The notes beneath the pieces are model-generated. The model saw only the letters and a program-made list of their open reading frames with translations, was not told the origin of the DNA and searched no databases. Below are positions 10,272 through 20,804 of a stretch of 64,000 nucleotides of DNA, in pieces (positions within the stretch are counted from its first letter, which is position 1; each line of letters opens with the position of its first letter). The stretch is taken from the NCBI GenBank assembly GCA_025594325.1, contig JANHCV010000004.1, positions 558,001 through 622,000 of the forward strand, given 5' to 3'. Made by a program: the position numbers and the translations under genes. Origin of the DNA: Blastocladiella emersonii ATCC 22665 (lineage: Eukaryota > Blastocladiomycota > Blastocladiomycetes > Blastocladiales > Blastocladiaceae).

Positions 10272-11931
10272 CCACGCGGTCCCACGCGCCACCCCGAGCC
10301 ACGGGGCATGTGCAACGCGTCGACGCGTTGCTGCTGCCGGGGCGATCGGCAAGCACCCGCTCGTCCTTCACCCACTGATCCGCTGCCCCGAAACCATGTA
10401 GCCCGGCTCGACTTGATGAAATCACCACGGACCAACACCGGCGGCGTTCCCCGATCCGCCACCACCTCGTCGCCGTCGCTCGGGCCCGCGCCCTGCTCCA
10501 CCTGCAAACCCTGCCACCTCCGCGATGCCTCGGGCCTCTCTTGCCGCTTCCTCTCTTCGAAAGCCCCTCCTGCAACCTCCCCGAGACCTCCCGCCGCTTT
10601 CACAGGACCCGAACTCGCTCGCACTCGTCTGATCCTGCACCACTACCTCGTCACCGTCCCCAGAAACACTCCGCGCTCCACGCATGCCCTAGTCCTTGCG
10701 ACGCCTCGGGTGCCCTCCCACGGTTCCTCTCCCCTCGAGACTTCTCTCAACCTCGCCCAAGCCTTCTCCCCCGCGACCTCCCACGAACCCGCTCCCCCTC
10801 GACCTCCCGCAACCTCCCGCAGCCTCCCCGATGACCCATATATGATTTCGCCCGCGACCGTGCTCTTCCCTTGATCGTGCACCCCCGGACTCGTACCCGT
10901 CGGCCACCTCTCAAACGTCAGGGGAGCGCTCAATGCCCGCTCAGTTTTGGAGTATCGCCGCGCGAGCAACACAATGGTCCGCTCGCCCGTTTTCATCTCT
11001 GGTGCGAGACCGGGTTCCGAGGAAACCGGATCGCGCTCGTCGACTGAGCGAACGGCGGCTTCTTCGCGCCGCCACGGTACGCTGAAGTAGACTCGGCGGG
11101 TTCGGCGGGTTCGGCGGGTTTTGGGCCACCTCATGGTCATGAACCTTGCCGAGCTGCTCCGGCTGTGTACGTTGCAGCAGGTTCGAAGCTGTTTGTGCGG
11201 CTGTGTCGTGATGAATTCCGTGATTCGTCGCGGCGACCAGTTCGGTTCGCAGCGACCGGTCAGGTGGCCGGTGCGAGACACGCGGCGAGCTCTGATATTC
11301 GCGCCTCGTTCACTTCGGATCATCGTCGTACGCCAGTCAGTCCGCTGCCTCCCACCCTAACCAAATGCCGCTCGATGTCCATGCAACGGTCTCGCATGGC
11401 GAGCGGCCGGGCTACAAAAACCCCCCGCCACCTTCCCCTTCCCCCTCCCCCCTCGCTCACTCGACCCTTACTCTCTTTCGGATCGAACTCACCGAAGTAT
11501 CATACCTGACGGAACCTCTCCACGACCGACTTCTCGATCGTCCTCAAGACCCGCAAGCAGACCTCGGCATCGATCCGCTCCACCCCTCACCCGCTGTGCT
11601 CCCCGCGTCGACGACCGGGCCTTCCCCTCGCACCGCCACGAGAGCCACTTGCACACGCATCTGTGCCGTCGCCCTCATCTGCCTGCTCGCCTGCACCCGC
11701 CCGAGCGCCTCGACCCTGCACGGCTCGACCTGATCGGATCCAGACCCGCGCCGACGACCCTCATCGTCGCCGCCACCAAGTTCGACCGGCCTTCCTCTCG
11801 GCCAGTCTACTACTACTGTACGCTCTCCGATCGGATCTCTGTGATCCGCGTCCACGCTCACCAAGTTCCTCGTGTAGCGTTCGACTCGACGTTCTCGCGC
11901 GCCCACCTTTTCGTTCCGCGCCATCGTCACC
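10272..11931. other. Non-coding stretch between inverted repeat and next gene
   Basis: No frame here looks convincingly coding. Translations are Pro/Ser/Arg low complexity, driven by CCTCCC, CCCGC and CTCGCC runs. It contains three copies of the 9-mer TCGGCGGGT at 11093-11119. The last 300 bp is pyrimidine-rich and presumably holds the promoter of the gene starting at 11932. Confidence 0.6.
11093..11119. repeat. 9-bp tandem repeat, three copies
   Basis: TCGGCGGGT is repeated head to tail three times, followed by a decayed copy. Confidence 0.85.
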
Positions 11932-14743
11932 ATGACCATCAACGAGATTCCCTCCGGCCTCGTCGGCCGCGCGTGCGAGACCTTCGAGTCGCTGTCGACC
12001 CCGCGCTACTCGGCCGAGATCGAGGACCTCATCACGGCCTTCGCGGCCATGTCGCCCCACCTGACGACGCCCTCGGTCGCTCCCGCCCCGACCGTCTCGG
12101 GCACCATCACCAAGCCCGCCGTCGTCACCGACACCATCAAGACCGCCGTCGTCGCGGCCGACACCAAGACCGCCGTCCTCACGGGCGACACCAAGACCGC
12201 CGTCCTCACGGGCGACACCAAGACCGCCGTCCTCACGGGCGACGCCAAGACCGCCGTCCTCACGGGCGACGCCAAGCCCGCCGTCCTCACGGGCGACGCC
12301 AAGCCCGCCGTCCTCACGGGCGACACCACGGCCGCCGTCGTCACCGACGCCCCCAAGCCCGCCGTCCTCGCGGGCGACGCCAAGACCGCCGTCCTCACGG
12401 GCGACGCTGACGCCCCCAAGCCCGCCGTCCTCACGGCCGACGCCCCCAAGCCTGCCGCCCTGACGGCCAAGACCACGGCCGCCGACTCCTCGGCCAATAC
12501 CACGACCATTCCGTCGACGGTTGCCACCTCGACCGAGCCCGCCTCGCCGGCTACCAGTCCCGCCACCATCTCGGCGACTACCCCCGCGCCCGCCTCGCTT
12601 CCGCCCGCCGCCGCGGCCCAGATTTTCGAGGAGCCGTACCACCGCCTGGATGCCGACCACGTCGACAACGGGCCGGACGTGCCTCTCGTTCTGGCGCACG
12701 CGGCGGCGGCGGGACCGACTGCCGGTACGGGCACGGCCCCGCTGCGCGACACCGACCAGTTTGCGCCCGCGAAGCCGGCGTTGGCCTCGATGTCGTTCGG
12801 GCCCGGTACTTCGGCCGTTTCGGGGTCGTCATCGGCCGGTTCGCGACTCGGCGAGCACAAGGTACGCTTTCGGTTCCTGTGGGCCGTGTCTCGACCACGT
12901 ACTGACCTCGATTTGTGTAGGCCCTCGACCGCATCGAGGTCCTCATCCCGTCGCCAACCCTGGCGATCTCGTGCCTGTCGCCTCATGTTCTCGGCGACCA
13001 TGTTCTCGAGGTACGCTCCGCCGAATCCGCTCACCCGGCCTTGCTGGCTAGGCGTCATGTAGCCCCTCGAGAAGCACCTGCCGCCAACCTCTCCATTCTC
13101 CCCGTCACTCGACTCAGCGGTCCTCTTTTCTACTCCTCGGGGGTCGACAGTCGAGGTACGCTTGCTGGACTCTGCGCACGAGTCTCGAGAGGGCAAACAC
13201 TGACCCTTTACGGTTAGATCGAGCAGAACCCCACGGTCGCCTGCCCTTCCTCGCCATCGGATACTCCACTCCTGCACCTCGCCCCCCTCGAGGTACGTCT
13301 TCTTGCTTTGAGGTGGTCTCGAGCGGAAGCTGACTATCGTTTCGCGCCTCGTAGGCATCCACCGCGTCTGGCACGGTGCCCGAGCAGCAGCACCAGATCC
13401 AGGCGCCGCTCGCGGCCGTCGAGCCCGAGGCCGTGACCTCGACGCTCATCAAGCCCATCGAGACCAAGGCCGTGACCTCGGCCCTGGTCCAGCCCGCCGC
13501 GCCCACCGCCGTGACCTCGGTCCTCGTCGAGACCAACGAGATCGAGGCCGTGCCCTCGGCCGTCATCCAGCCCATTGCGCACGCGGCCGTGACCTCGGTC
13601 CTCGTCCCGCCCGCCGCGCCCGAGGCTGTGACCTCGGTCCCTGTGCAGCCCGTCGAGCAGCCCGTCGAGCAGCCCGTCGAGCTCCCGGCCAAGAAGTCGC
13701 CGGTCGGTACCCGCACGCGCACGTCGGCGGCCACCCGCCGCGCCACGGCCGCGGTGCGCGAGGTCGCGCAGTCGGCGAAGCAGGTGTTCCGCAACACGGT
13801 CGGGTCCATCAAGGGCGCCGCGCGACGCGTGGTCAAGAAGGCCAAGCCGTCCGTCTCGCAGCACGGGCATGACGGCGCCGCTCATGCCGCAGCCCTCGAG
13901 CCGCAGCACGGCCAAGGTGTCGTCGGCGCCGAGCAGGAGCAGCAGCAGGTCGACGGCGACCAAGCTCACGATGATGACGACTCCGCGTCGATCAACTCCG
14001 ATTCGGACGAGCCCAAGTCCGTGCCCCACGTGCTCGCGTACGTGGGCAAGCGGGGCGACGTGCTCGCGCGGCCGGGCCGACGCGGCCCCGTGGTCGCGCG
14101 CGACGCCGAGCTTGACCAGGCCGAGGCCAACGGCCAGCTCGGTCCAGGTCGCGCCCTCGCCTACAACCACCTGGAGTACTACAAGACCCTCGTGCGCGTC
14201 AAGCACGACGTGCCGTCGAGCGAGCTCGACCTCATCGGGATGTACTTCGAAGGGCGGAACTACAAGACCGCGCCGCCCATGTCGCACGAGGGCGTGGCGC
14301 GCCTCGCCGCCCTCGTCAGCAAGCACCGCGTCACGCCCGGCGTGATCGAGCTCATGCAGCTCATGTTCAACCCGGCCGCCAGCGTGTCGGACAAGATCGA
14401 GGTGCGCGCTCTGTACGAGGAGCGGTACGCCGAGGACATGGCCACGGGCGCGGCCTCGTTCAAGGCGGCGCTGGACGCCGTCTTCGCGGAGCTGTTCGAC
14501 ACACCGGCGGTGCACACCGACGTGGTCGCGTACCTCCGGTACCTGGCGCGGCTCGAGGACGTGCTGGTCGCCAAGGCCGCGGAACGGCACGAGGACCCCG
14601 ACGTGCCGTCGCGCCAGCTCGCGGCCACGGCGCTGATGCACCTGACGACGAACGAGGTCGTCGTCGCCGACGAGCAGCGCCGCGAGGCGCTCATGGGGAT
14701 GTACTCCATGATCAAGTTCATCGGCCGCGCGCCCCGGAAGTAG
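11932..14743 (+). CDS. Repeat-rich protein of unknown function with three microexons
   Basis: Exons 11932-12861, 12921-13010, 13063-13155, 13218-13292 and 13355-14743, all phase 0, give 858 residues. After a short helical N-terminus come about ten 9-residue units around KTAVLTGD. The last exon opens with another degenerate repeat around EAVTSVLVQP, then a basic stretch (about 13690-13850), an acidic Asp/Ser stretch, and an ordered Leu-rich C-terminal domain of about 230 residues that I do not recognise. Exons 2-4 are 90, 93 and 75 nt. Each of these three ends in TCGAG directly before a GTACG donor, so each can be skipped or included without breaking the frame. The start is the first ATG after a pyrimidine-rich leader. 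The antisense strand also has long open frames here, which I treat as shadows. Confidence 0.75.
12127..12480 (+). repeat. 27-nt coding tandem repeat
   Basis: About ten head-to-tail copies of a 27-nt unit encoding variants of (D/A)(T/A)KTAVLTG. The central copies are nearly identical and the outer ones degenerate, typical of a repeat that expands and contracts by slippage or unequal exchange. Confidence 0.9.
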
Positions 14744-15226
14744 CGGTGTGCGGGCCGTCTGTAAATAGTTTTCTGTCTGTTTGGTTGTACATATACGTCT
14801 GGTTTGCTCACCCGATCCTTGGACCTCGTTTTCTTCACGACGCAAGCAATTTGAACGTCACAATCACGGTCCTTTCGCTCGATCACGTTCATGACCGCCA
14901 AGATCGCTGAGCTCGCGGGCCAGGTCTTCACGCGCTCGTACATCTCGCCGTGTCGCGGTCGCTCGTGGTCGCGCTCGGCGATACCGCGCCTGTCGATTCG
15001 GCCGGCAAAACGGCCGCCACGCACCTGGCCATGGTCGCGCGGAAGAAGGTTGAGAGCCATGTTACGTGTAACGTCGCATACTTCGCCCACGCGCGCCATG
15101 CAGTCCTCGCGCGGGTGTAGGAGCAGCTGCGCGCTTCATGCTGAGGCTCGCGGGCTCACTCGCAGCAGTCAACCGACGTGAGGGGTACAGGAAATGATCA
15201 AATTTACACTACGCCCGCTTGCAGCA
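14744..15226. other. Intergenic region between convergent genes
   Basis: 483 bp between the end of the repeat-rich gene and the 3' end of receptor A. At 14891-15115 there is weak coding character on the plus strand: MTAKIAELAGQVFTRSY in one frame, then SLVVALGDTAPVDSAGK in another. It may be a remnant. Nothing else is seen. Confidence 0.4.
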
Positions 15227-16878
15227 TTACAGGGCCGTTCCCGACCGGTTGGCCGGGTCAATCGGCTTGGCGGGCTGCGGCAGCCACCAGAAGAAGGTCT
15301 CGCGGACCGCCGAGCGGAAGCGCACGTCCATGGTGAGCAGGATCACCGGGTCGGCGATCTCGGTGATGAACTTGGAGATCATCCAGTCTAGACAGCGCTC
15401 ACACCGAGTCAGCAGTTTCTCAAGACCAACCACACCTTGCACGTGCATGCGTCGTAGAGTCCGGTGGTCCGTTCGCCTGTCGCGACAAGCTGGCCGACGA
15501 GCGCCGTCGTTGGGACCGACGTGAAGAGCGACGCGACGAGCGACGCGATCCCGCGGAGCAGGATGCGCTTCTCGATCTCGGCGTTGCGCGCCGCCTTGCT
15601 CGCCGCGTGGCTGCTGGTGATTTTGGTGCGGCCGTTGCCCGACGTCTCGGCGACCGTCGAGGAAGCCGCGGGGAGAAGGCTGCCGGACATGTTCGGGTTG
15701 TCGGCCGTGCCCGAGGCGGCGCGAAGAAGCCCGCCCGCGGAAGCGCTGTCGGCCGTGGCCGAGGCGGCGCGGAGCAGGCCGCTCATCTCTACACGTCGCA
15801 AATGTCAGTGTTCGTCGTGGTCCGAGGGGGTACCATGAGGCCGTACGCGTCTCCATACGCTCCGCGGCGGCCGTCCCCTTGTTGTTGCCGAGCCCGGGCG
15901 TGACGGGCGTGGTCGGCGAGAGCATCTGCTTGGTCGAGGCGGTGGGATCGCTCGCACTGGTTGCCTGCGTCTGAGTCGTCGTCGACTGGTTGCCGACGCT
16001 CTGCCCGGGCGCCGACTTGTCGATCTTGCGCGAAGCCTTGCGCAGAGTACGCAGGATGAGGAGGTAGACAACTGTACGAAGCGAGAGTCAGCGGGGGGAC
16101 GGACACGAGCGATACAGACCGTGCGTACTTGCGATCGTGATTGATTGAGAGCTGAGGAGGATCATGTCGACGGTGCCGAGCGCGAGGCCCATCGACGACG
16201 GGTAGCAGGTGATTCTAGCGGGAGAAAATGCACTAGTCAGCCCACGCCGAGCGCCGTAGGACCCATCGTAGAACAACGTACCCACTCCGCGAGATGACCG
16301 GGCGGTGGCCGAGCGTGTGCACGAGCATGTCGACGAGGGCGAGGAACTGCGCGCCCATGGACATGCGCGTGGCCTGCTTCCGGGTGAGCGCCTTGAAGCG
16401 GATGATCGACATGTACCGCTCGACGGCCATGTTCGTGACTAGATTTCGGCGAGTAGTGAGTGCCGACGGTCTCACGTGTCCACCGAGGCCACGTACTCGC
16501 AAAGATGGTGAGCGCGATAAAGTTGACATGGCTCATCTCAGCAAACCGACACAGGCCCTCAGACCACGCAAAGTCAGCGACGAGGGCGAGCCGGATCCCG
16601 ACGGTGCACAGGCCGTAACAGAGGTAGCCAATCGAGAGGTTCACGGACAGCTGGTTGGACGCGTTGACGAGGATCTTGTGGCGGCAGCGGTACGACGCGA
16701 TGATGATCATGGCGTTGAGGATGACGACGCCGATCGCTTGGATCAGGAGGAAGATGTTGAGCTCGCGGAACGGCATCGAGTGGTCCCAGTCGAGGGGGTC
16801 CCACGGGTCCCGCAAGTCGAACTCACGCACGTTCATGATCGTGGTCACGTTCGCGTATCGGTTGGTTGCATTTATCAT
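15227..16878 (-). CDS. Rhodopsin-class (class A-like) 7TM receptor A
   Basis: Six exons (16878-16497, 16438-16282, 16214-16129, 16071-15847, 15788-15447, 15387-15227) give 450 residues. It has seven hydrophobic segments, an N-terminal Asn-rich ectodomain, and a long Ser/Thr-rich third cytoplasmic loop. Class A hallmarks are Cys110 at the top of TM3 (SEGLCRF), an E134-R135-Y136 motif at its cytoplasmic end, a second extracellular Cys (ITCYPS), a Pro in TM6 (FTSVPT), and DPVILLTMDVRFR at the end of TM7 where rhodopsins have NPxxY...FR. The C110-to-E134 spacing equals that of bovine rhodopsin. It is paralogous to the receptors at 33069, 37205 and 39273, and shares exon lengths of 157 and 86 nt with the last two. 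The fifth intron begins with GC instead of GT. It probably couples to a G protein at the plasma membrane. The ligand is unknown. Confidence 0.8.
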
Positions 16879-17184
16879 TTTCGTTCGTCAGGGATGCATC
16901 GATGGTTCGTGGTGCAATGTGGGGCGGATGTTATCCAGTTCGTTCAGCGTTTGCATAGAGTGATGAGTGTTTTCCGAATAGTGCGGAGCGGCAATCGACA
17001 GGATGCGAGCCGAATCACCGGCGGGCTGCGCCAGTGATCCGAAGCGGAATTCGCGTTGGAGGCAGGGCGGGAGATTCCTCGCTGGCGCCATATCTCCCAC
17101 CCGTCTATTCTCATGCGTACACTTGGATTGTGATCCGTTTTCGTCGGCCGCCGCGTCCAAGTCGAGGTGCGAGACATCGGCCTC

Positions 17185-17216
17185 GACGCGTCGATTAATC
17201 ACGTGATGTGGGAGAC
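17185..17216 (-). promoter_or_regulatory. E-box/MCB composite motif upstream of receptor A
   Basis: Reading toward the gene: GTCTCCCAC, one base, TCACGTGA, TTAAT, CGACGCGTCG. It lies about 330 bp before the receptor A start codon and matches the motif before the three paralogs. Confidence 0.6.
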
Positions 17217-17296
17217 ACGTCCAAAGCGAAGCTCGTTTGCGCGCTCTCCGCTCACGATGTAAATAAGACGCACGAGGAGCAAAAATAGAGATCACA

Positions 17297-20200
17297 TTAC
17301 TCGCCACGAATGAACGAAAGGAACGACGACGAGGTCGACTTCTTGAGCTTTGCCACCTTCTGCTGCGGCTCGACCGTCAGGGTGCGTAGCGACGCGGGCT
17401 TCTGCGACTGGACTCGAGCAATGCCGTCGGCCGAGATGCGGTTGCGCTTCAGCGACAGCTCGACCAGCGTCCCTGGAACCGCGTCCATGAGCGCGAGCGC
17501 GCCGCCGTCCGACACGTTGTTGTTGGCGAGGTGCAGCTTGACGAGCGCGCGCGGAAGATGCGCCGCGACCGCCTGGACGCCCACGTCGCTGATGCTGTTC
17601 GCAAACAGCCCGAGCGAGGTGAGCGAGTTCGGGAGCATATCCGCGATCTTCTCGGCCCCCGCGTCGCTGAGCGCGTTGCAGCTGAGGTCGAGCGAGATGA
17701 GCGCGGGCGTCATGCCCGCTGCGAGCGCGGCCGCGCCGGCGGGACCAATCTCGTTGTACGACAGGTACAGCTTGAGGAGCGAGCGCGGCAGCGCGGGCGC
17801 CAGCTTGACCATACCGCCGGTCCCGATCTGGTTCGTCGTGAGGCCGAGCAGCTGCAGGTTCGGCGGCATGTTGTCCGCGAGCGCCCGCGCGCCGTTGTTG
17901 CCGATACGGTTTTGCCCGAGGTCGAGCTCCAGCAGCGACGCGGGGAGGGCCTTGGCGAGTGCCTGCATGCCGGCGAACCCGATGCCGTTCGTGAAGAGAT
18001 CGAGCGACCGCAGCGAACGCGGGAGTCCTTGGGCGAGAGCCACGGCGCCGTTGTCACCAAGCGCGTTTCGGCCAAGCGAGAGCCGATGAAGCGAGTCGGG
18101 AAGCGCAGCGCTCAACGCGATCGCGCCCTCGGGGCCGCCCTCGTTGTAACTGAGGTCGAGGACGAGCAACGTCGGCGGCAGTTTGGCGGCGATCGCGTGC
18201 ATGCCGTGCGGACCGAGCTTGTTGTTGCTCAGGTACAGCTCCTGGAGGCACTCGCCGAGCTTGGTCGCCGAAACGCGGATCCCGTTTCCCGTAATCTGGT
18301 TGTACGACAAGTCGAGGATCGTGAGCAGCGGCGGCAGCTTGGCCGCGATGGCCTCGGCTCCACCATCGCCAAGTTCGTTTGCGCGGAGCCGGAGCTCGCA
18401 CAGCTGCGGCGGGAAGCGGGCAGCGAAAGCGAGAGCACCGGCGTCACCGATCGCGTTCTTGCTGGCATCGAGGATCTGGAGCGTGTCGGGAAGAAGCCGC
18501 GAGAGCACCATGGCGCCGTCCTGGCCGAGACCGCAGTTGGCGATCTTCAGCTCAGTGACGAACTGAAGCGGGTGCGAGAATGCCCGCCCGAGAACGGCAA
18601 GTCCAGCTTTCGTGACGGTCAGACCGGTGAGGTCGAGGGACTGCATCGAGCCGTTGGCCAGCTCGAGGCGGGCGTCCCACACGCGTCGATCGCCCTCGAC
18701 ATCCCACAAAGCCGCGAGATCCTACGCGCACGCCAGGTGTGAGAAACCAACGAGGTCAGCGCGCAAGGGAACCAAGAACGCACCGCGAAGAAGTGCTCCG
18801 TGGCCAGGTCAGAGGAAGGAGCAGCATCAGGTGAATCCACGGACGCGGCAGGAGAGAAGGGCAAGACTGGCGGCGGCGGAAGCATGGTGGCCGCGTCCAC
18901 GGGGAAAGCCGATCCAATCGGCTGACTAGTGCCGGGTGTTGGCATCCGATCGACGGCTGGATACGGTGCATCGGGCTGTGCTGGATGGCGTTAGTGAGGG
19001 AGTGCATGTACAAGAAGTAAATTGTCGTACGCTGATGGTCATCGAGCCGAGGTGATGGTCGAGTTGATCACCCGCGCCGCCAAGCGGAACCGGGGAAGCG
19101 GACACGCTCGAAGAATCACGATTGACAAGTACAGCAAGCTCGCCAGCGATTTCAGTAAACTTGGGCCGCGCAAAAGGCCGGTCAGCCCAGCACCGTTCGA
19201 CAAGCGCCCAGAGCTCGCCCGAAAAGCTCGGCGCGTCCACTGGCGCCGCGGGCCGGCGGCCCTCGCGGATCCAGCCCATGATGATCAAGGCCTCGACCTT
19301 CTCGCCGTCAAAGGGAATCTTACCCGCGACGACCTCGTAGCAGACCATAGCGTACGCGAACACGTCCGGCGTGAGGTGCCAAGTGGAGCCCGGGATCGTG
19401 CGCTCGGGGGCGAGCCAGCGCGTGTTCCCGACCTTGCCCTCCTCGAACGTCTCCAATCGGCCGGTCCCGTTGGCGCCGATCGTGCGCGCGAGGCCAAAGT
19501 CGGCGACGACCGCGATCCCAGACCGGTGGACAAGCACGTTCACCCCGCGCAGATCCCCGTGCGCAATGTTCATGCTGTGGAGGTGCGCCATGCCGCGCGC
19601 CGTGTCGAGGAGGAGCCGGAGGTGCTCGCTCGGCCGGCCGATCGCGTACGTGGCGAGGTCGCCGCCCTCCATGAGCGGCATGACAAGGAACGGCGCGTCC
19701 GAGTTGAGCGAGTAGCCGAGCAGGTCGACGACGTTGGGGTGGCGCAGGCCGCCCAGGATATGGGCTTCGGCGCGGACCGCGGTGATGAAGTCTTTCGCGG
19801 CGAGCGACGCGTGCGCGCCCGCGAGCGGGTCGAGGTACTTGACGGCGACGTCGGTGCTCGAACTGCGCAGGGTCGCCTTGACGACCTTGCCGAACGAGCC
19901 TTTGCCGAGAAGCTGAGTGGAGATTTCGAGGTCGTCGGGCGAGAACTCGCGCAGGCCGACCACGAGCGGGCCCGAGGCTTGAGCTGTCGCGGCGACGTGA
20001 GCCGCGGGAGGCTGCTGGGCGGTTTGCTGCTGCTGCGCAAGAAGCCGAGTAAGCGCAGCGTTCAAGTTGGCACAGGCGGGAGCAAGTCGAGTCTTGACGA
20101 CGTCCAGCTCCTGCGCGAGCTGGGAGCTCAGCGCGACCGGAGCTTCGTGCAAGGAAGCAAGAAGCTGAGTCGTCAGCCGCATGGCCTGGCCGGTGTGCCG

Positions 20201-20428
20201 ACAAGCCAGTCGGACATGTTGCGCAAGTTCCGGGTGAAGAGTAGCGCCGTCAGCCGAAGCTGGCGCGCGAGAAAGCGAGTCCAAGAGCGACTGAGCGGTG
20301 TCAAGCGCTGCGCGGGCCGGACCCTCGACCTGCTCGCGAACCGCGTCTGGCGCCCGGTCGAGAAGCTCGCCAAGCTGGTCGGCAAATTGCCGCAAGTTAG
20401 CGGTTGGGCCTTCTGCCATGGCGTTCAT
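17297..20428 (-). CDS. TKL-type protein kinase fused to a leucine-rich-repeat domain
   Basis: Three exons (20428-19031, 18975-18784, 18721-17297), all joined in phase 0, give 1004 residues. The N-terminal helical region (residues 1-155) precedes a kinase domain of about 165-445. It has the loop GKGSFGKV, the VAVKYL lysine, the catalytic loop HGDLRGVN, DFGLA and APE. The HGDL form, with Gly for Arg, is common in fungal TKL-like kinases. A Pro/Ala-rich linker leads to about sixteen 24-28 residue repeats of the NOD/RNI type (LxxLDLSxNxIGxxGAxALAxxLP) up to residue 990. The fusion rests on the 55-nt intron 19030-18976: GTACGA donor, CTAAC branch, CACAG acceptor. Unspliced, the kinase frame would run past the LRR start codon. 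Start alternatives are ATGs at 20476 and 20419. I infer a cytosolic signalling kinase, since no signal peptide or TM segment is seen. Confidence 0.75.
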
Positions 20429-20646
20429 TAGCTTGCATTCGAGTCCGTGGTTGAGAGAGCGAGGACCGAGGCGCATGGGCAGCTTCCCTTGCGGTGCCAA
20501 GTGTTCCAGCGAGCCGCTCGCACATCCACCGCACATCCACCGCAGCGCCGAACGTGGCAGCGAGCATCCCCTCTGGCGTCGTCCCGCCGTCGCCGTGACC
20601 GCCCGGTCGTCCCAAGGGGGGCAGCGAGCGCGAGGGCCAAGGCGAG

Positions 20647-20669
20647 GGACGCGACGTTCAATCAGGTGA
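20647..20669 (-). promoter_or_regulatory. Composite E-box/MCB-like motif before kinase-LRR gene
   Basis: Reading toward the gene: TCACCTGATT, GAA, CGTCGCGTCC. It is a one-base E-box variant plus an MCB-like half, in the same order as at the receptor promoters and about 240 bp before the start codon. The GTCTCGCA element is absent. Confidence 0.45.
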
Positions 20670-20804
20670 TGGTCGGCATGATCGCCACCAGCGCGAGCTC
20701 GCCGCCTTCGATGTTCCTCTCTCTCGTCCCATCACCCCATGCAAATCTGGTCACCTCTGACTACATACAACCTCATGAACAAACCTTCTCCGATGCGACT
20801 TTAT

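Noticed and set aside
12006-13358. 450-codon minus-strand frame through the repeats and microexons
   Set aside because: It crosses three well-formed plus-strand introns with no change, and the repeat DNA explains its regular AVLVSPVRT pattern.
13334-14845. 503-codon minus-strand frame opposite the repeat-rich gene
   Set aside because: Composition is typical of antisense (HR, RD, GL repeats). The plus frame has matching splice sites and ordered sequence.
18926-18945. Overlap of a stand-alone kinase stop codon with a stand-alone LRR start codon
   Set aside because: The overlap disappears once the 55-nt intron with a CTAAC branch is spliced, which fuses both in frame.
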